The position numbers and the translations under genes were made by a program. The notes beneath the pieces were generated by a model. It was not told where the DNA came from. It did not search any database and saw nothing but the letters and a program-made list of their open reading frames with translations. This document shows, piece by piece, positions 26,076-35,301 of a DNA stretch of 64,000 nucleotides; the stretch's first letter is position 1; the number at the start of each line of letters is the position of its first letter. Origin of the DNA: M0108 sp937862735 (GTDB lineage: Bacteria; Pseudomonadota; Gammaproteobacteria; Chromatiales; Chromatiaceae); assembly GCA_937862735.1 (NCBI GenBank), contig CALMDH010000329.1, positions 1 through 64,000 of the forward strand, given 5' to 3'.

Positions 26076-27089
26076 TTAACTGGTGACCGGCGCCCGCTGG
26101 CGCAGGGTGGGCCCGGTGATGATGCGCTCCAGCTTGGCGGCATAGCCGGGGTCCGTGGCGAAGCCGGCCTGGTGCAGGGTGCGGGCAAACGCCGCTGCCT
26201 CCCGCTGGCCCAGCACCGCGGCATACCGCGGGGCCTGGGTCAGCAGGCGGGCGTAGTCCGCAAACGCGTCCGCATAGGACTCGTACATCCGGAACGTGGC
26301 GTGCTCGGTCACCGGGGCCCCCGCGGCATACTCCCGGACCGGCAGGGACAGCGTCGGCCCGTCCCAGCGGCTTCCCGCCTTCAGATTGAATACGTTATAT
26401 GACGACATTCCCTGGGCATTCTTGAGCACTTTTTCGCCCCAGCCGGTTTCCAGCGCCGCCTGCGCGACCAGGAAGCGCGCGGGTATGCCGGTGGCGGCGC
26501 TCGCCGCCTCGGCATGCGGCCACAGGTCGGCGACAAACTGCGCCCGGTCCGGCGCCGGGTCCGCGGCCGCCGGCCGGGCGGCCAGGGCCCACGGCGCCGC
26601 CGCGCCGGTCCGCGGCCACCCCGGCGCGGCGTCCCCCGCCACCCGGGGCGCCGCCCCCGCCCAGCGGCGCACCCCGGCCAGGCTGAAGCCCGCCGGCCCG
26701 CGGTCGGGCAGGGCGAGGGGGGGCGGCGTGCCGGCGCCCAGCGGCACGCCGGGGGTGGGCGTCCCCGTCGCCGGCGCGCCGGGGGCGGCGGTCAGCAGCG
26801 GCGCCAGGCCCAGCCCGCGCCCCCGGGCGAGGGTCAGCGCCCGCTGCTGGTCGAGCAGTTCGGTAAAGAGCGGGCTCGCGCTGCCCGCCGGGCTCAAGCC
26901 ACTGGCGGGCAGCCCGGCGCGCAGGGATTTGAGCAGGGTTTGCAGCAGCACGGCCTCGAATTCCCCGGCCACGGGCGCCGCGACGCCGCCCCCGGGGGCC
27001 GCCCGCGCCCGCCCGCGCAGGCGCGCCAGGGCCTGGTGATCGAAGACATTGGTCGCGGCCGGGGAGACGGATGCGGCGCCGGGGGTCAT
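26076..27089 (-). CDS. flgJ: FlgJ, rod assembly protein with muramidase domain
   Basis: A 337-residue protein: N-terminal rod-binding domain (FEAVLLQTLLKSLRAGLPASG), Pro/Ala linker, and C-terminal glucosaminidase-type domain (residues ~180-330; ARFLVAQAALETGWGEKVL, SSYNVFNLKAGSRWDG, FRMYESYADAFADYARLL). The enzyme domain opens the peptidoglycan for rod growth. Two-domain FlgJ is typical of beta- and gammaproteobacteria. The ATG overlaps the flgI stop (TGATG). Confidence 0.93.
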   Translation of the reverse strand: MTPGAASVSPAATNVFDHQALARLRGRARAAPGGGVAAPVAGEFEAVLLQTLLKSLRAGLPASGLSPAGSASPLFTELLDQQRALTLARGRGLGLAPLLTAAPGAPATGTPTPGVPLGAGTPPPLALPDRGPAGFSLAGVRRWAGAAPRVAGDAAPGWPRTGAAAPWALAARPAAADPAPDRAQFVADLWPHAEAASAATGIPARFLVAQAALETGWGEKVLKNAQGMSSYNVFNLKAGSRWDGPTLSLPVREYAAGAPVTEHATFRMYESYADAFADYARLLTQAPRYAAVLGQREAAAFARTLHQAGFATDPGYAAKLERIITGPTLRQRAPVTS

Positions 27090-28213
27090 CACAGCACCTC
27101 GATCTCGGCGCGCAGGGCGCCGCTGGCCTTCATCGCCTGCAGGATACTGATCAGATCCATCGGCGTGGCGCGCAGGGTATTGAGCGCCTTGACCACGTCG
27201 GCGAGCTTGGCCCCGCGCGGGAGATGCACCAGGCCGCCGCCCTCCTGGCTGATCCCGACCTGCCCGCCCTGCGGCACCACGGCCGTCTGGCCGGCGCTGA
27301 AGGGCGCCGGCTGGCTGACGCCCACGTCGGCCGAGACCGTCACCGACAGGTTGCCATGGGCGATCGCCACCTCGTCGAGGCGGACCTCGCGGTTCATGGC
27401 CACCGAGCCGGTGCGGGAATTCACCACGATCTTGGCCGGCGCGGCGGCGGAGGTGACCTGGAGGTCTTCCAGCCGGCCGAGAAAGGCGACGCGGGCGGTG
27501 GGGTCGCTGGGCGCCCGCACCTGGATGGTCCGCCCATCCAGCGCCTGGGCGACGCCGGGCGTGTCGGCGTTGATCGCCGCGCTGACGCGGGCGGCGGTGG
27601 AGAAATCGCTCGCCTGCAATTCAAAATGCACATAGGGCCCCTCGCCGAGGGTGGCCGGGACCGCGCGCTCCACGGTGGCGCCGGCCGGAATCCGCCCCGC
27701 CGCCTGGTGATTCACCGCCTGCGAGGCGGTTTGTCCGGGGGCGCTGGCCGCGACGCCCCCCACCACGACATTGCCCTGCGCCAGGGCATAGACCTGGCCG
27801 TCGGCGCCCTTGAGCGGGGTCATGACCAGGGTGCCGCCGCGCAGGCTTTTGGCATTGCCCATCGCCGACACCGTGACGTCGATGGCCTGCCCCGGACGGG
27901 CGAACGGCGGCAGATTGGCCGTGACGATCACCGCCGCGACATTGCGCAACTGCAAGCGCGTGCCCTCGGGCACCGCCAGGCCCATGTTGCCCAGCATGTT
28001 GAGCACGCTTTGCACGGTAAAGGCCGCCTGCGAGGTCTGGTCACCGGAGCCGTCGAGGCCCACCACCAGGCCCTGGCCCACCAGCTGGTTGTCGCGCACC
28101 CCTGCCAGGCTGGCCAGATCCTTGAGCCGTTCGGCGGCGGCGGGGTGGGGTAAAGCGCCGGCCAGCACCAGCACCAGCAGGACGACGAGGTTCAGACGGG
28201 GCAAGCGGGGCAT
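27089..28213 (-). CDS. flgI: P-ring protein FlgI
   Basis: A 374-residue periplasmic ring protein with signal peptide (residues ~1-27) followed by ERLKDLASLAGVRDNQLVGQGLVVGLDGSGDQ, the FlgI signature, and a C-terminal PRGAKLADVVKALNTLRATPMDLISILQAMK. ATG at 28213 chosen; GTG at 28219 in frame is possible. It forms the bushing around the rod in the peptidoglycan layer. Confidence 0.95.
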   Translation of the reverse strand: MPRLPRLNLVVLLVLVLAGALPHPAAAERLKDLASLAGVRDNQLVGQGLVVGLDGSGDQTSQAAFTVQSVLNMLGNMGLAVPEGTRLQLRNVAAVIVTANLPPFARPGQAIDVTVSAMGNAKSLRGGTLVMTPLKGADGQVYALAQGNVVVGGVAASAPGQTASQAVNHQAAGRIPAGATVERAVPATLGEGPYVHFELQASDFSTAARVSAAINADTPGVAQALDGRTIQVRAPSDPTARVAFLGRLEDLQVTSAAAPAKIVVNSRTGSVAMNREVRLDEVAIAHGNLSVTVSADVGVSQPAPFSAGQTAVVPQGGQVGISQEGGGLVHLPRGAKLADVVKALNTLRATPMDLISILQAMKASGALRAEIEVL

Positions 28214-28236
28214 GGGCACGGTCCACGGATCACGGG

Positions 28237-28932
28237 TTACAGGGGCAGCACGGTGTTGAAGAACCGCTGCAGCCAGGGCACGGCGCCACTCTCGCTGAGC
28301 GCGCCGCTGCCCAGGTATTCGATGCGGGCATCGGCGACCTGGGTCGACTGCACCGCGTTGGCGTAGGTGATGTGCTGCGGGTTGATGACCCCGGAGAAGC
28401 GGATATATTCGTGCCCCTGGTTGATGGCCACGATCTTTTCCCCCGAGACCAGCAGGTTGCCGTTGGGATAGACGTCGATCACCGTCACGGTGATGGTGCC
28501 GGTAAAGGCGTTATTGGCCGCGGCGGCGCCGCTGCCGGTGAACGAGGACGCCGTGCCCCCGGCGGCGGTGAGGCCGAGCGGCTTGAACAGGCTGGAACTG
28601 GATTCGGCGCTGATCCCGGTGGTCAGGTCGCTGGTGCGACGGGTTTGCGCGTTGGTGTTCTTTTCCGCGACATTCCGTTCCACGAGATGGATGGTGATGA
28701 TGTCGCCAATATGGCGCGCGCGGCGATCCTCGAACAGCGGGCGCATGGTCTGCGCCTGATAGATGGCGCCATTGGCCGGGGGCGGCGCCTGCACCGGTCG
28801 CGGGCGACTGCTCATGGGTTGATGGATCGACGCCGCCGGCGGCAGGGTGGGCGCCGCGGCACAGCCCACCAAACCCACCGCCAGCAGCGCCAGCCCCGCC
28901 CCGGCCCCGCGGGGGAGCAGACCATGCCTCAC
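28237..28932 (-). CDS. flgH: L-ring lipoprotein FlgH
   Basis: A 231-residue outer-membrane lipoprotein with a GTG start overlapping the flgG stop. The lipobox is LVGC (Cys24). Conserved segments include LFEDRRARHIGDIITIHLVE, YPNGNLLVSGEKIVAINQGHEYIRFSG and VINPQHITYANAV. A membrane-anchored L-ring implies a Gram-negative outer membrane. Confidence 0.95.
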   Translation of the reverse strand: MRHGLLPRGAGAGLALLAVGLVGCAAAPTLPPAASIHQPMSSRPRPVQAPPPANGAIYQAQTMRPLFEDRRARHIGDIITIHLVERNVAEKNTNAQTRRTSDLTTGISAESSSSLFKPLGLTAAGGTASSFTGSGAAAANNAFTGTITVTVIDVYPNGNLLVSGEKIVAINQGHEYIRFSGVINPQHITYANAVQSTQVADARIEYLGSGALSESGAVPWLQRFFNTVLPL

Positions 28933-29714
28933 AGTTGCGTCAGCCGCGCCAGCATCTGATCGGCGGTGGAGATCGCGCGGGAATTCAATTCATAGGCGCG
29001 CTGGGTGACGATCATGCTCACCAGTTCCTCGGCCACATTGACGTTCGAGCTTTCGACATAGCCCTGATTGAGCACCCCGGCGCCGTTCTCCCCGGGTTGC
29101 GTGACCGTCGCCGTGCCACTCGAGGCGGTTTCGTAGTAGAGGTTCTCGCCGCCGCTTTGCAGGCCCCCTTCGTTGATGAAGGTCGCCAGCTGCAGGGTGC
29201 CCACCTGCACCGGTTGCGTCAGGTCGGTGGCGAGAATCACGCTCACCGTGCCATCCTTGCCGATCGTCACCGAGGTGGCGTTCTCGGGGATGGTGAGGGC
29301 GTCCGCCAGCGGGTAGCCGTTCGCGGTGACGATTTGGCCGTTTTTATCGAGCTGCAGGGAGCCGTCGCGGGTAAAGGCGGTGGTGCCATCGGGCATGGCG
29401 ACCTGCAAAAAGCCCTTGCCCTGGATGGCCACGTCCAGCGCGCCCCCGGTCTGCTGCATGCTGCCCTGGGCGAAAATGCGCGCGGTGGCGGCCGTGCGCA
29501 CCCCCGTGCCCACCTGCAGGCCGCTGGAGAGTTCCGACTGTTCGGTCGATTGCGCCCCGGGCTGGCGCAGGGTCTGGTAGAGGAGGTCCTCGAACACCGC
29601 CCGCTGGCGCTTGAAGCCGGTGGTGCCGACGTTGGCCAGGTTGTTGGCGATCACATCCATCTGCGTTTGTTGCGCATCCATCCCGGTGCGCGCGATCCAA
29701 AGGGAACGAATCAT
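28929..29714 (-). CDS. flgG: Distal rod protein FlgG
   Basis: A 261-residue axial protein starting MIRSLWIARTGMDAQQTQMDVIANNLANVGTTGFKR and ending with the matching C-terminal coil (SSNVNVAEELVSMIVTQRAYELN). Length is the family norm. Builds the distal rod. Adjacent genes flgF and flgH are in standard order. Confidence 0.96.
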   Translation of the reverse strand: MIRSLWIARTGMDAQQTQMDVIANNLANVGTTGFKRQRAVFEDLLYQTLRQPGAQSTEQSELSSGLQVGTGVRTAATARIFAQGSMQQTGGALDVAIQGKGFLQVAMPDGTTAFTRDGSLQLDKNGQIVTANGYPLADALTIPENATSVTIGKDGTVSVILATDLTQPVQVGTLQLATFINEGGLQSGGENLYYETASSGTATVTQPGENGAGVLNQGYVESSNVNVAEELVSMIVTQRAYELNSRAISTADQMLARLTQL

Positions 29715-29738
29715 GTAAATCTCCGGTGGGCCAGCGCC

Positions 29739-30476
29739 TTAAGAAACCGTCAACAGATCACCGGCCGCGCGCGCGTTCTGCTCGGCGGTGGTGAGCAGGC
29801 GCATCTGCAGCTCGAACTGGCGGCCCAGCGCGATCATCTGCACCAGGGTGTCGGCGGGATTGACATTGCTGTCTTCCAGATAGCCGGCGGCGACCTGTAC
29901 TGTCGGGTCGGCCGCCGGCGCCGCGCCATCCCGCAGGCGAAACAGACCGTCGGCGCCGCGCGTCAGTTGCGCGGTGGGCGGCGCCACCAGGCGCAGTCCC
30001 CCCAGATTGACGAGCTGTTTCGGCTCGCCGGGCCGCGTGGCGGACACGCTGCCGTCGCGGCCGATCGTGAGCGCCGTCTCCGGGGGGATGGTCAGCGTGC
30101 CGCCCTGGCCCAGCACCGGATAGCCCTGACTGGTTTGCAGGACGCCGTTGGCGCTCACCTCCAGGCGGCCATGGCGGGTCAGGGCTTCGCTGCCATCGGG
30201 GGCCTGCACCACCAGCCAGCCCGCCCCCAGCACCGCCACGTCCAGCGGCCGCTCGGTGCGTTGCACCGCCCCGGGGGTGAAATCGCTGCCGACCGTGGCG
30301 TCGACGGCAAAGGCGCGGGTGGGCAGGCCCGGCGCCTGCACCGCCACCGCGCGCAGGTTCTGCACCTGGGCGCGAAAGCCGGGGGTGGTGGCGTGCGCCA
30401 GGTTGTGGGCGACGGTGGCCTGCTGGCTCAGCGTGGCCTTGGCGCCGCTCATGGCGGTATAGATCATTCGGTCCAT
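29739..30476 (-). CDS. flgF: Proximal rod protein FlgF
   Basis: A 245-residue rod protein beginning MDRMIYTAMSGAKATLSQQATVAHNLAHATTPGF, with LTIGRDGSVSATRPGEP in the middle and ESNVNP-type (EDSNVNPADTLVQMIALGRQFELQM) C-terminal coil. Standard position between flgE and flgG. Confidence 0.94.
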   Translation of the reverse strand: MDRMIYTAMSGAKATLSQQATVAHNLAHATTPGFRAQVQNLRAVAVQAPGLPTRAFAVDATVGSDFTPGAVQRTERPLDVAVLGAGWLVVQAPDGSEALTRHGRLEVSANGVLQTSQGYPVLGQGGTLTIPPETALTIGRDGSVSATRPGEPKQLVNLGGLRLVAPPTAQLTRGADGLFRLRDGAAPAADPTVQVAAGYLEDSNVNPADTLVQMIALGRQFELQMRLLTTAEQNARAAGDLLTVS

Positions 30477-30508
30477 GGGTTAGTCCGCGCTCACGCGCTC
30501 CGGCCGGC

Positions 30509-31744
30509 TTAGCGCAGGCTCACCAGGGTCTGCAACACCTGGTCCTGCGCGCGGATCGACTGGGCATTGGCCTGGTAGTTGCGCTGGAAGGTGATCATGT
30601 CCACCAGTTCGTTGGTCAGGTTGACGTTCGATTCCTCGACCATGCCCGACATGATGCCGCCGTTCAGGCCGGTGTTCGGCGTGCCGATCACCCGCTCGCC
30701 GGAGGCGAAGGTCTCGGTCCACAGGTTGCCGCCGATCGGCGTCAGGCCGTTGGGGTTGCGGAAGGTCGCCAGTTGGATCTGGCCCAGGGCGCGGTTGCTG
30801 ATGCCGTTGGAGTAGATGCCGAGAATCCGCCCCTCGGCGTCCACCGACAGGCCGGTCAGCTCGCCGCTGGCATAGCCGTCCTGGACGGCGCCGGTCACCG
30901 CGAACGGCGAGCCCCACTGGCTCATGCGCGTGCCGCCCAGATCGAGCACCAGATCGTTCACCCCGGCGAGGGCGGAGCCGGGCGCCGCCGGGATGGTCAG
31001 CGGCGCGGCGAAGGGATCCGGGTCCGTCACCAGGCTGCCGTCGGTGGCGAAGGTCAGGGCGCGCGTATCGGGCAGCGCCGTGCCATCGAGGGTGAAGTGC
31101 ATGGTCCAGGCATTGGCGTCGTTCTTGACGAAAAACATCGACAGGGTGTGGGGGTTGCCCTGGCTGTCAAAGACCTGGCTCGAGGTGACGGCGTTATAGC
31201 TCTCGACGTCGGTGGGATCGAAGGGCGTCACGGTCGGCGTGGCGTGGCGGGCATCCAGGTTCGCCGAGATCATCAGCTCGGTGGTGGCGCGGGGATTCAT
31301 GCCCACGGTGGGGACCTGCAGCGGCACCGGCAGGGCGCCCTGCTGGATCACCCCGGGATTGAGCGGATCGATGCCGTAGCCCATCAGGCGATCGCCGCCG
31401 GCATTGACGATGAAGCCGTCGCGGTCGAGATCGAACTGGCCGTTGCGGCTGTAGGCCACCGACCCGTCCGGGCGCGTCATCAGGAAAAAGCCATTGCCGC
31501 CGATCGCCAGATCGAGGGGGTTGGCGGTGGCCTTGATATTGCCCTGGTCAAAGTTGTAGTGCACCTTCCCGACCAGCGTGCCGCCGCCCACCTGATTGGC
31601 GTTCCGCGAGGCGTTGAACAGGTCCTGAAAGCGCAGCGAACCCGCCTTGTACCCGACCGTGGCGGTGTTGGCGATATTGTTGGCGATCGAATCCAGCGCC
31701 TTGGAGGTGCTGTTGAGACCGCTGATCCCATGCTGAAACGACAT
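30509..31744 (-). CDS. flgE: Flagellar hook protein FlgE
   Basis: A 411-residue hook subunit; GGGAG precedes the ATG. N-terminal MSFQHGISGLNSTSKALDSIANNIAN, a variable middle part, and the C-terminal ESNVNLTNELVDMITFQRNYQANAQSI coil. Length is usual for gammaproteobacterial FlgE. Confidence 0.96.
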   Translation of the reverse strand: MSFQHGISGLNSTSKALDSIANNIANTATVGYKAGSLRFQDLFNASRNANQVGGGTLVGKVHYNFDQGNIKATANPLDLAIGGNGFFLMTRPDGSVAYSRNGQFDLDRDGFIVNAGGDRLMGYGIDPLNPGVIQQGALPVPLQVPTVGMNPRATTELMISANLDARHATPTVTPFDPTDVESYNAVTSSQVFDSQGNPHTLSMFFVKNDANAWTMHFTLDGTALPDTRALTFATDGSLVTDPDPFAAPLTIPAAPGSALAGVNDLVLDLGGTRMSQWGSPFAVTGAVQDGYASGELTGLSVDAEGRILGIYSNGISNRALGQIQLATFRNPNGLTPIGGNLWTETFASGERVIGTPNTGLNGGIMSGMVEESNVNLTNELVDMITFQRNYQANAQSIRAQDQVLQTLVSLR

Positions 31745-31771
31745 CGATAAGCTCCCGGGGAATCCCGAAGA

Positions 31772-32434
31772 TCAGAGAATCATTTTGATATCTTCCAGGC
31801 GGAAGATACCGAGGTTGCCGACCTGCAGATCGGTACCGACCGGCCCCTGCACCACCTGGGAGACGACCCCGGCCTGCAGGGGGGTGGCGGTCACCGTCTG
31901 CTCCCCGGCCACCGCCGCGACCGACAGCGTATAGCCGCCGGTCGCGGCCGCCGTGCCGCCGGTGGTGGTGCCATCCCAGAGGAAGCTGTGCGCGCCCGCC
32001 GGGACGTCGCCCAGGTCCAGGGTCTGCACCACCTGCCCCGCGGCGTCCTTGATGGTGATCACCACCTGGTCGGCCGGTTGGTCCAGGGTGAAGCCGCCCA
32101 CCGCCCCCGACTCTGTCAGTTCCAGGGCGCGGCCGGGCACCAGGACCCCACGGTCGATGAGGGTCGCCGCCTGGAACAAACGGTTGGTCTGATTGCTCTG
32201 CAACAGGGCGCTCAGCGACTCGTTCATGCGCTCAATGCCGTCGACCATGTTGAGCTGCGCCAGTTGCGAGGTCAGTTCGGCGTTTTCGGTGGGATTCAGC
32301 GGGTCCTGGTTCTGCAATTGGGTGGTGAGCAGGGTGAGAAAGCGGCTTTGCGCGTCCGCAGTGGGCGTGGGCGGCGCCGGGGTGGCGCTGGACAGGGCGG
32401 ACAGGACCTGATTGGTCGTCGTGAGGGTTGTCAT
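31772..32434 (-). CDS. flgD: Hook cap / scaffolding protein FlgD
   Basis: A 220-residue protein. ATG at 32434 is preferred because GAGG lies about 9 bp upstream; the ATG at 32443 abuts the same GAGG. Conserved QSRFLTLLTTQLQNQDPLNPTENAELTSQLAQLN at residues ~25-58, then tudor-like and Ig-like domains (FLWDGTTTGG). It caps the growing hook and is required for FlgE polymerisation. Confidence 0.94.
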   Translation of the reverse strand: MTTLTTTNQVLSALSSATPAPPTPTADAQSRFLTLLTTQLQNQDPLNPTENAELTSQLAQLNMVDGIERMNESLSALLQSNQTNRLFQAATLIDRGVLVPGRALELTESGAVGGFTLDQPADQVVITIKDAAGQVVQTLDLGDVPAGAHSFLWDGTTTGGTAAATGGYTLSVAAVAGEQTVTATPLQAGVVSQVVQGPVGTDLQVGNLGIFRLEDIKMIL

Positions 32435-32522
32435 AGGGGCCATCCTCGGCGGTGGGGGACGAGCGCGGGCCGCGGGGCATGACGCGCGGGCGCGCCCGGG
32501 TGGGGGGCGGCGGGCGGCCTCA

Positions 32523-32930
32523 TCACTCGCCGAGCGCCAGGGTCTTTTGCAGCAGGGTCCGCGCGGTGGTCATGACGCCGACGTTGTTCTGATAGGAGCG
32601 GGAGGCCGAGATCATGTTGACCATCTCCTCGACGGGGTTCACATTCGGCATGGTCACGTAACCCTCGGCATTGGCGAACGGGTGCTGCGGCGCATGCACC
32701 AGGCGCGGCGGGACGGCGCTGGTCACGATCTGCACCGGCTGCACCCCCAGGGCCGCGCGCCCGGCGCCGACCGGCTGGGCGGCAAACACCACCTGTAAGG
32801 CGCGATAGGGTTGGCCGTCCGCGCCCGCCACGCTGTCCGCATTGGCCAGATTGGACGCGGTGGTATTGAGCCGCACCGCCTGCGCGCGCAAGGCCGAGCC
32901 GGCGATATTCAGGACATTCAACAGACTCAT
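32523..32930 (-). CDS. flgC: Proximal rod protein FlgC
   Basis: A 135-residue rod protein with MSLLNVLNIAGSALRAQAVRLNTTASNLAN and the C-terminal MPNVNPVEEMVNMISASRSYQNNVGVMTTARTLL. Family length. Begins 14 bp after the flgB stop. Confidence 0.95.
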   Translation of the reverse strand: MSLLNVLNIAGSALRAQAVRLNTTASNLANADSVAGADGQPYRALQVVFAAQPVGAGRAALGVQPVQIVTSAVPPRLVHAPQHPFANAEGYVTMPNVNPVEEMVNMISASRSYQNNVGVMTTARTLLQKTLALGE

Positions 32931-32944
32931 GGTGCCGCCGCCGC

Positions 32945-33355
32945 CTATTGTCCGGTAATGGCCTGTTGCAGGCCGCTGACCATACTCTGCATGAACCGCA
33001 ACGAGGCCTCGTAGCGCAGGGTGTTTTCGGCGAAGGCCGTCCGTTCGGCATCCATGTCGACGCTGTTGCCATCCACGGCGGCCTGGCCGGTGACCCGGTA
33101 GCCCGGGGTGAGCGCCGCCGCCGGCGGCGTGGCCAGCGGCTGATGCCGCGGATGGGTGGTGTGCAGCGCCCCGCCCGCCGTCGCCGCTTTGACCGCGGTG
33201 AGCGCGGCGCGAAAGTCGAGATCACGGGCGTGGTAATGCGGGGTATCCGCATTGGCGATATTCGCCGCCAGCAGCTGTTGCCGCTGGCCCAACACCGCCA
33301 GCGCGGCATGCTGAAAGTGCAGATGACGTTCTAACTGGGCGTACATAGGGGACAT
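32945..33355 (-). CDS. flgB: Proximal rod protein FlgB
   Basis: A 136-residue rod protein from the ATG at 33355 (MSPMYAQLERHLHFQHAALA). In-frame upstream starts exist but add non-conserved sequence. It contains RQQLLAANIANADTPHYHARDLDF and the C-terminal NTLRYEASLRFMQSMVSGLQQAI. First gene of the flgBCDEFGHIJKL operon; a sigma54 site lies about 180 bp upstream. Confidence 0.93.
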   Translation of the reverse strand: MSPMYAQLERHLHFQHAALAVLGQRQQLLAANIANADTPHYHARDLDFRAALTAVKAATAGGALHTTHPRHQPLATPPAAALTPGYRVTGQAAVDGNSVDMDAERTAFAENTLRYEASLRFMQSMVSGLQQAITGQ

Positions 33356-33534
33356 GGGCAAGCGAGGAGACGTTCCCCCCTCATTAGCAGGTTCCATGCC
33401 AACGGAAAGCGCCCGCCGGACCGCCGCTCGCCCCCGCCGCGCGGCGGCAGATTTTGCCGGCCGCACGCGACCGCCCGGGCGGTCCCTGCCGCGGCCACCG
33501 GCAGGCGGGACCGGACGGCGCCGGGGCCGGTCTG

Positions 33535-33551
33535 TGCTACCATAGTGCCGC
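33535..33551 (-). promoter_or_regulatory. Sigma54 (-24/-12) promoter of the flgB operon
   Basis: On the minus strand CGGCACTATGGTAGCA places GG (33549-33548) and GC (33537-33536) exactly 10 bp apart, the required sigma54 spacing. It lies in the flgB-flgA intergenic region and would be activated by FleR, whose gene is in this window. Confidence 0.7.
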
Positions 33552-33624
33552 TGTGCGTGGCGCCGGGCGCTGCCGGTTGCCCGCGCGGCGCGGGGCGGAT
33601 GACGCGGCCGGCGCCCCGCCCGTC

Positions 33625-34380
33625 ATGAGCCGCCTCGCCGTCTGGATTGCGCCCGTGGACCCTCGCCTGATCACCGTCAACACCCGTGCCCCCCGCCGCT
33701 GGCGCCGTCTCGGCTGGGGACTGCTGCTGGCGCTGCCCCTGCGCGTGACGCCCGCGGCGCCGCCGGACCCCGAGCCACTGCTGGCGCTCGCCACCGCCTG
33801 GCTGGAGGACGCCGCGCGCGCGACGGCCCCCCAGGCCCAGGTCACGGTCCAGCCCCCGGCGCGCGCGACCCCCCTGCCCGCCTGCGACGCCCCGCAGCTC
33901 TTTCTCCCCCCCGGCAAGCGCGCCTGGGGCAAGGTCTCCCTGGGCGTGCGCTGTGACACGCCCGCCTGGACGCTGTATCTGGCGGCCCAGGTCACGGTGC
34001 CCGGGGAGTATGTGGTGGCGCGCCGCACGCTGCGCGCCGGCGAACCGGTGGCGGCGGCGGATCTGGAGCTGCGCGCCGGGGACCTTGCCGCCCTGCCCGA
34101 CGACACCCTGACCGATTTCGCCCAGGCCGAGGGCCTGACGCCCCGCCACGGCCTCGCCGCCCGGCAGCCGCTGCGCGCCGGCCTGCTGCAACGTCCGCCG
34201 CTGATCCAGCAGGGCCAGACCGTGCCCCTGGTCATTCAGGGCGCGGGCTTCCAGGTGCTCAGCGCCGGCGTGGCGCTCAACCCGGCCGCCGCCGGCGAGA
34301 CCGTCCGCGTGCGCCTGGAGAGCGGCAAAACCGTGCATGCGCAAACCACGGCGGACGGCCGGGCCACCCTGCGCCCATAG
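33625..34380 (+). CDS. flgA: Flagellar P-ring chaperone FlgA
   Basis: A 251-residue periplasmic chaperone. It carries a hydrophobic N-terminal segment (GWGLLLALPLRVTPAA) and a C-terminal SAF-type domain: YVVARRTLRAGEPVAAADLELR, LTPRHGLAARQPLRAGLLQRPPLIQQGQTV and VRVRLESGKTVHAQ. ATG at 33625 gives a 26-residue basic N-terminus before the signal helix, longer than usual, so the true start may be downstream. Divergent from flgB. Confidence 0.88.
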   Translation: MSRLAVWIAPVDPRLITVNTRAPRRWRRLGWGLLLALPLRVTPAAPPDPEPLLALATAWLEDAARATAPQAQVTVQPPARATPLPACDAPQLFLPPGKRAWGKVSLGVRCDTPAWTLYLAAQVTVPGEYVVARRTLRAGEPVAAADLELRAGDLAALPDDTLTDFAQAEGLTPRHGLAARQPLRAGLLQRPPLIQQGQTVPLVIQGAGFQVLSAGVALNPAAAGETVRVRLESGKTVHAQTTADGRATLRP

Positions 34381-34413
34381 CCCGCCCGGTGGCCGGGGGT
34401 GTGGCGGAAGAAT

Positions 34414-34440
34414 TAAACTTTCCGCCGGATCAGCCGTAAA
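34414..34440 (+). promoter_or_regulatory. Sigma28 (FliA) promoter of flgMN
   Basis: TAAACTTT (34414-34421), 11 bp, GCCGTAAA (34433-34440). This is an almost exact match to the known sigma28 consensus TAAAGTTT-N11-GCCGATAA and lies about 70 bp before flgM, so FliA would activate its own anti-sigma factor. Confidence 0.88.
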
Positions 34441-34512
34441 ACACGGTAAGGGCGCGGCGCCACCGCCCGCCCCCGGTCACCCCCAACCCCCCGCCGCAGG
34501 CGCACACGACGG

Positions 34513-34806
34513 ATGAAAATCACCACGCTCCAGCCCCCTGATCCCGGGCGTCGCCCCGACGGTCCGGGCGCGCCGGCGGTCAGCGCCGCGGCCCGCCCCC
34601 GGGCCTCGGTCCAGACCGCGCTCTCGCCGCTCTCCGCCAGCCTGCAACAGGCGAACGCGGACCTGCCGCGGGAGGCGCCCCTCGACCAGGTCCGGGTGGC
34701 GGACATCCGCCAGGCCCTGCGCGACGGGCGCCTGTCCCCGGACCCGGCGCGCATTGCCGACGCCCTGCTCGCCCAGGTCGAGGCCCTGGCGGGCGAGCGC
34801 CGCTAA
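34513..34806 (+). CDS. flgM: Anti-sigma28 factor FlgM
   Basis: A 97-residue protein starting MKITTLQPPDPGR. The C-terminal half contains the sigma-binding helices (VRVADIRQALRDGRLSPDPARIADALLAQV), typical of FlgM. It holds FliA inactive until it is exported through the finished hook-basal body. A sigma28 promoter precedes it. Confidence 0.9.
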   Translation: MKITTLQPPDPGRRPDGPGAPAVSAAARPRASVQTALSPLSASLQQANADLPREAPLDQVRVADIRQALRDGRLSPDPARIADALLAQVEALAGERR

Positions 34807-34843
34807 CCCCCCCGGGCCGCCCCGCGGCCGGGACGAGGAGCCC

Positions 34844-35287
34844 ATGACCGAAGATTCCGCCGCCGCCTGGCTGACGCACCTGGAAGCCACACTCGCCGCG
34901 CTGCACGCCGCCCTGCACCAGACCCAGGCCGGCCTGCTCCACGGCGCGCCGGACGCCCTGCCGGCGGCCGACGCCGCCCTGCAGGCGCTCACCCACACCC
35001 TCGAAGACCTCTACGCCCGGGCGCCGGCGGCGGTGCGGGACGGCGCGCCGGCCGCGGTGCTGTTTGCCCACCCCCCGGCCCTGGCCGCCCGCTGGACCGC
35101 GGCGCGGCAGTTGGCCCACGCCGTCCGTGACCTCAACGCCCACAACGGGCGCATCCTGCAGGCCCGGCTCGCCCACCACGACGCGGCGCTGTCCGCCCTG
35201 GGCGGGACCACGCCCGCGCCCCGGCTGTATTCGCCCGCCGGCCAGACCCGCGCCGCGCGCCCCGGGCGCAGCCTCGGCCACGCCTGA
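34844..35287 (+). CDS. flgN: Hook-associated protein chaperone FlgN
   Basis: A 147-residue helical protein; GAGGAG lies 3-8 bp before the ATG. It has the FlgN-type helical pattern (LTHLEATLAALHAALHQTQAGLL; ALAARWTAARQLAHAVRDLNAHNGRILQARL) and follows flgM as in other proteobacteria. FlgN escorts FlgK and FlgL to the export machinery. Confidence 0.85.
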   Translation: MTEDSAAAWLTHLEATLAALHAALHQTQAGLLHGAPDALPAADAALQALTHTLEDLYARAPAAVRDGAPAAVLFAHPPALAARWTAARQLAHAVRDLNAHNGRILQARLAHHDAALSALGGTTPAPRLYSPAGQTRAARPGRSLGHA

Positions 35288-35301
35288 CCCGCGCCGGCCC
35301 C

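Noticed and set aside
24021..26402. 793-codon open frame on the plus strand
   Set aside because: It is antisense to flgL and flgK, which are clearly conserved; the product is Arg/Gly/Gln-rich and results from high GC.
26395..26619. Separate small gene within flgJ on the minus strand
   Set aside because: Out-of-frame shadow of the muramidase domain.
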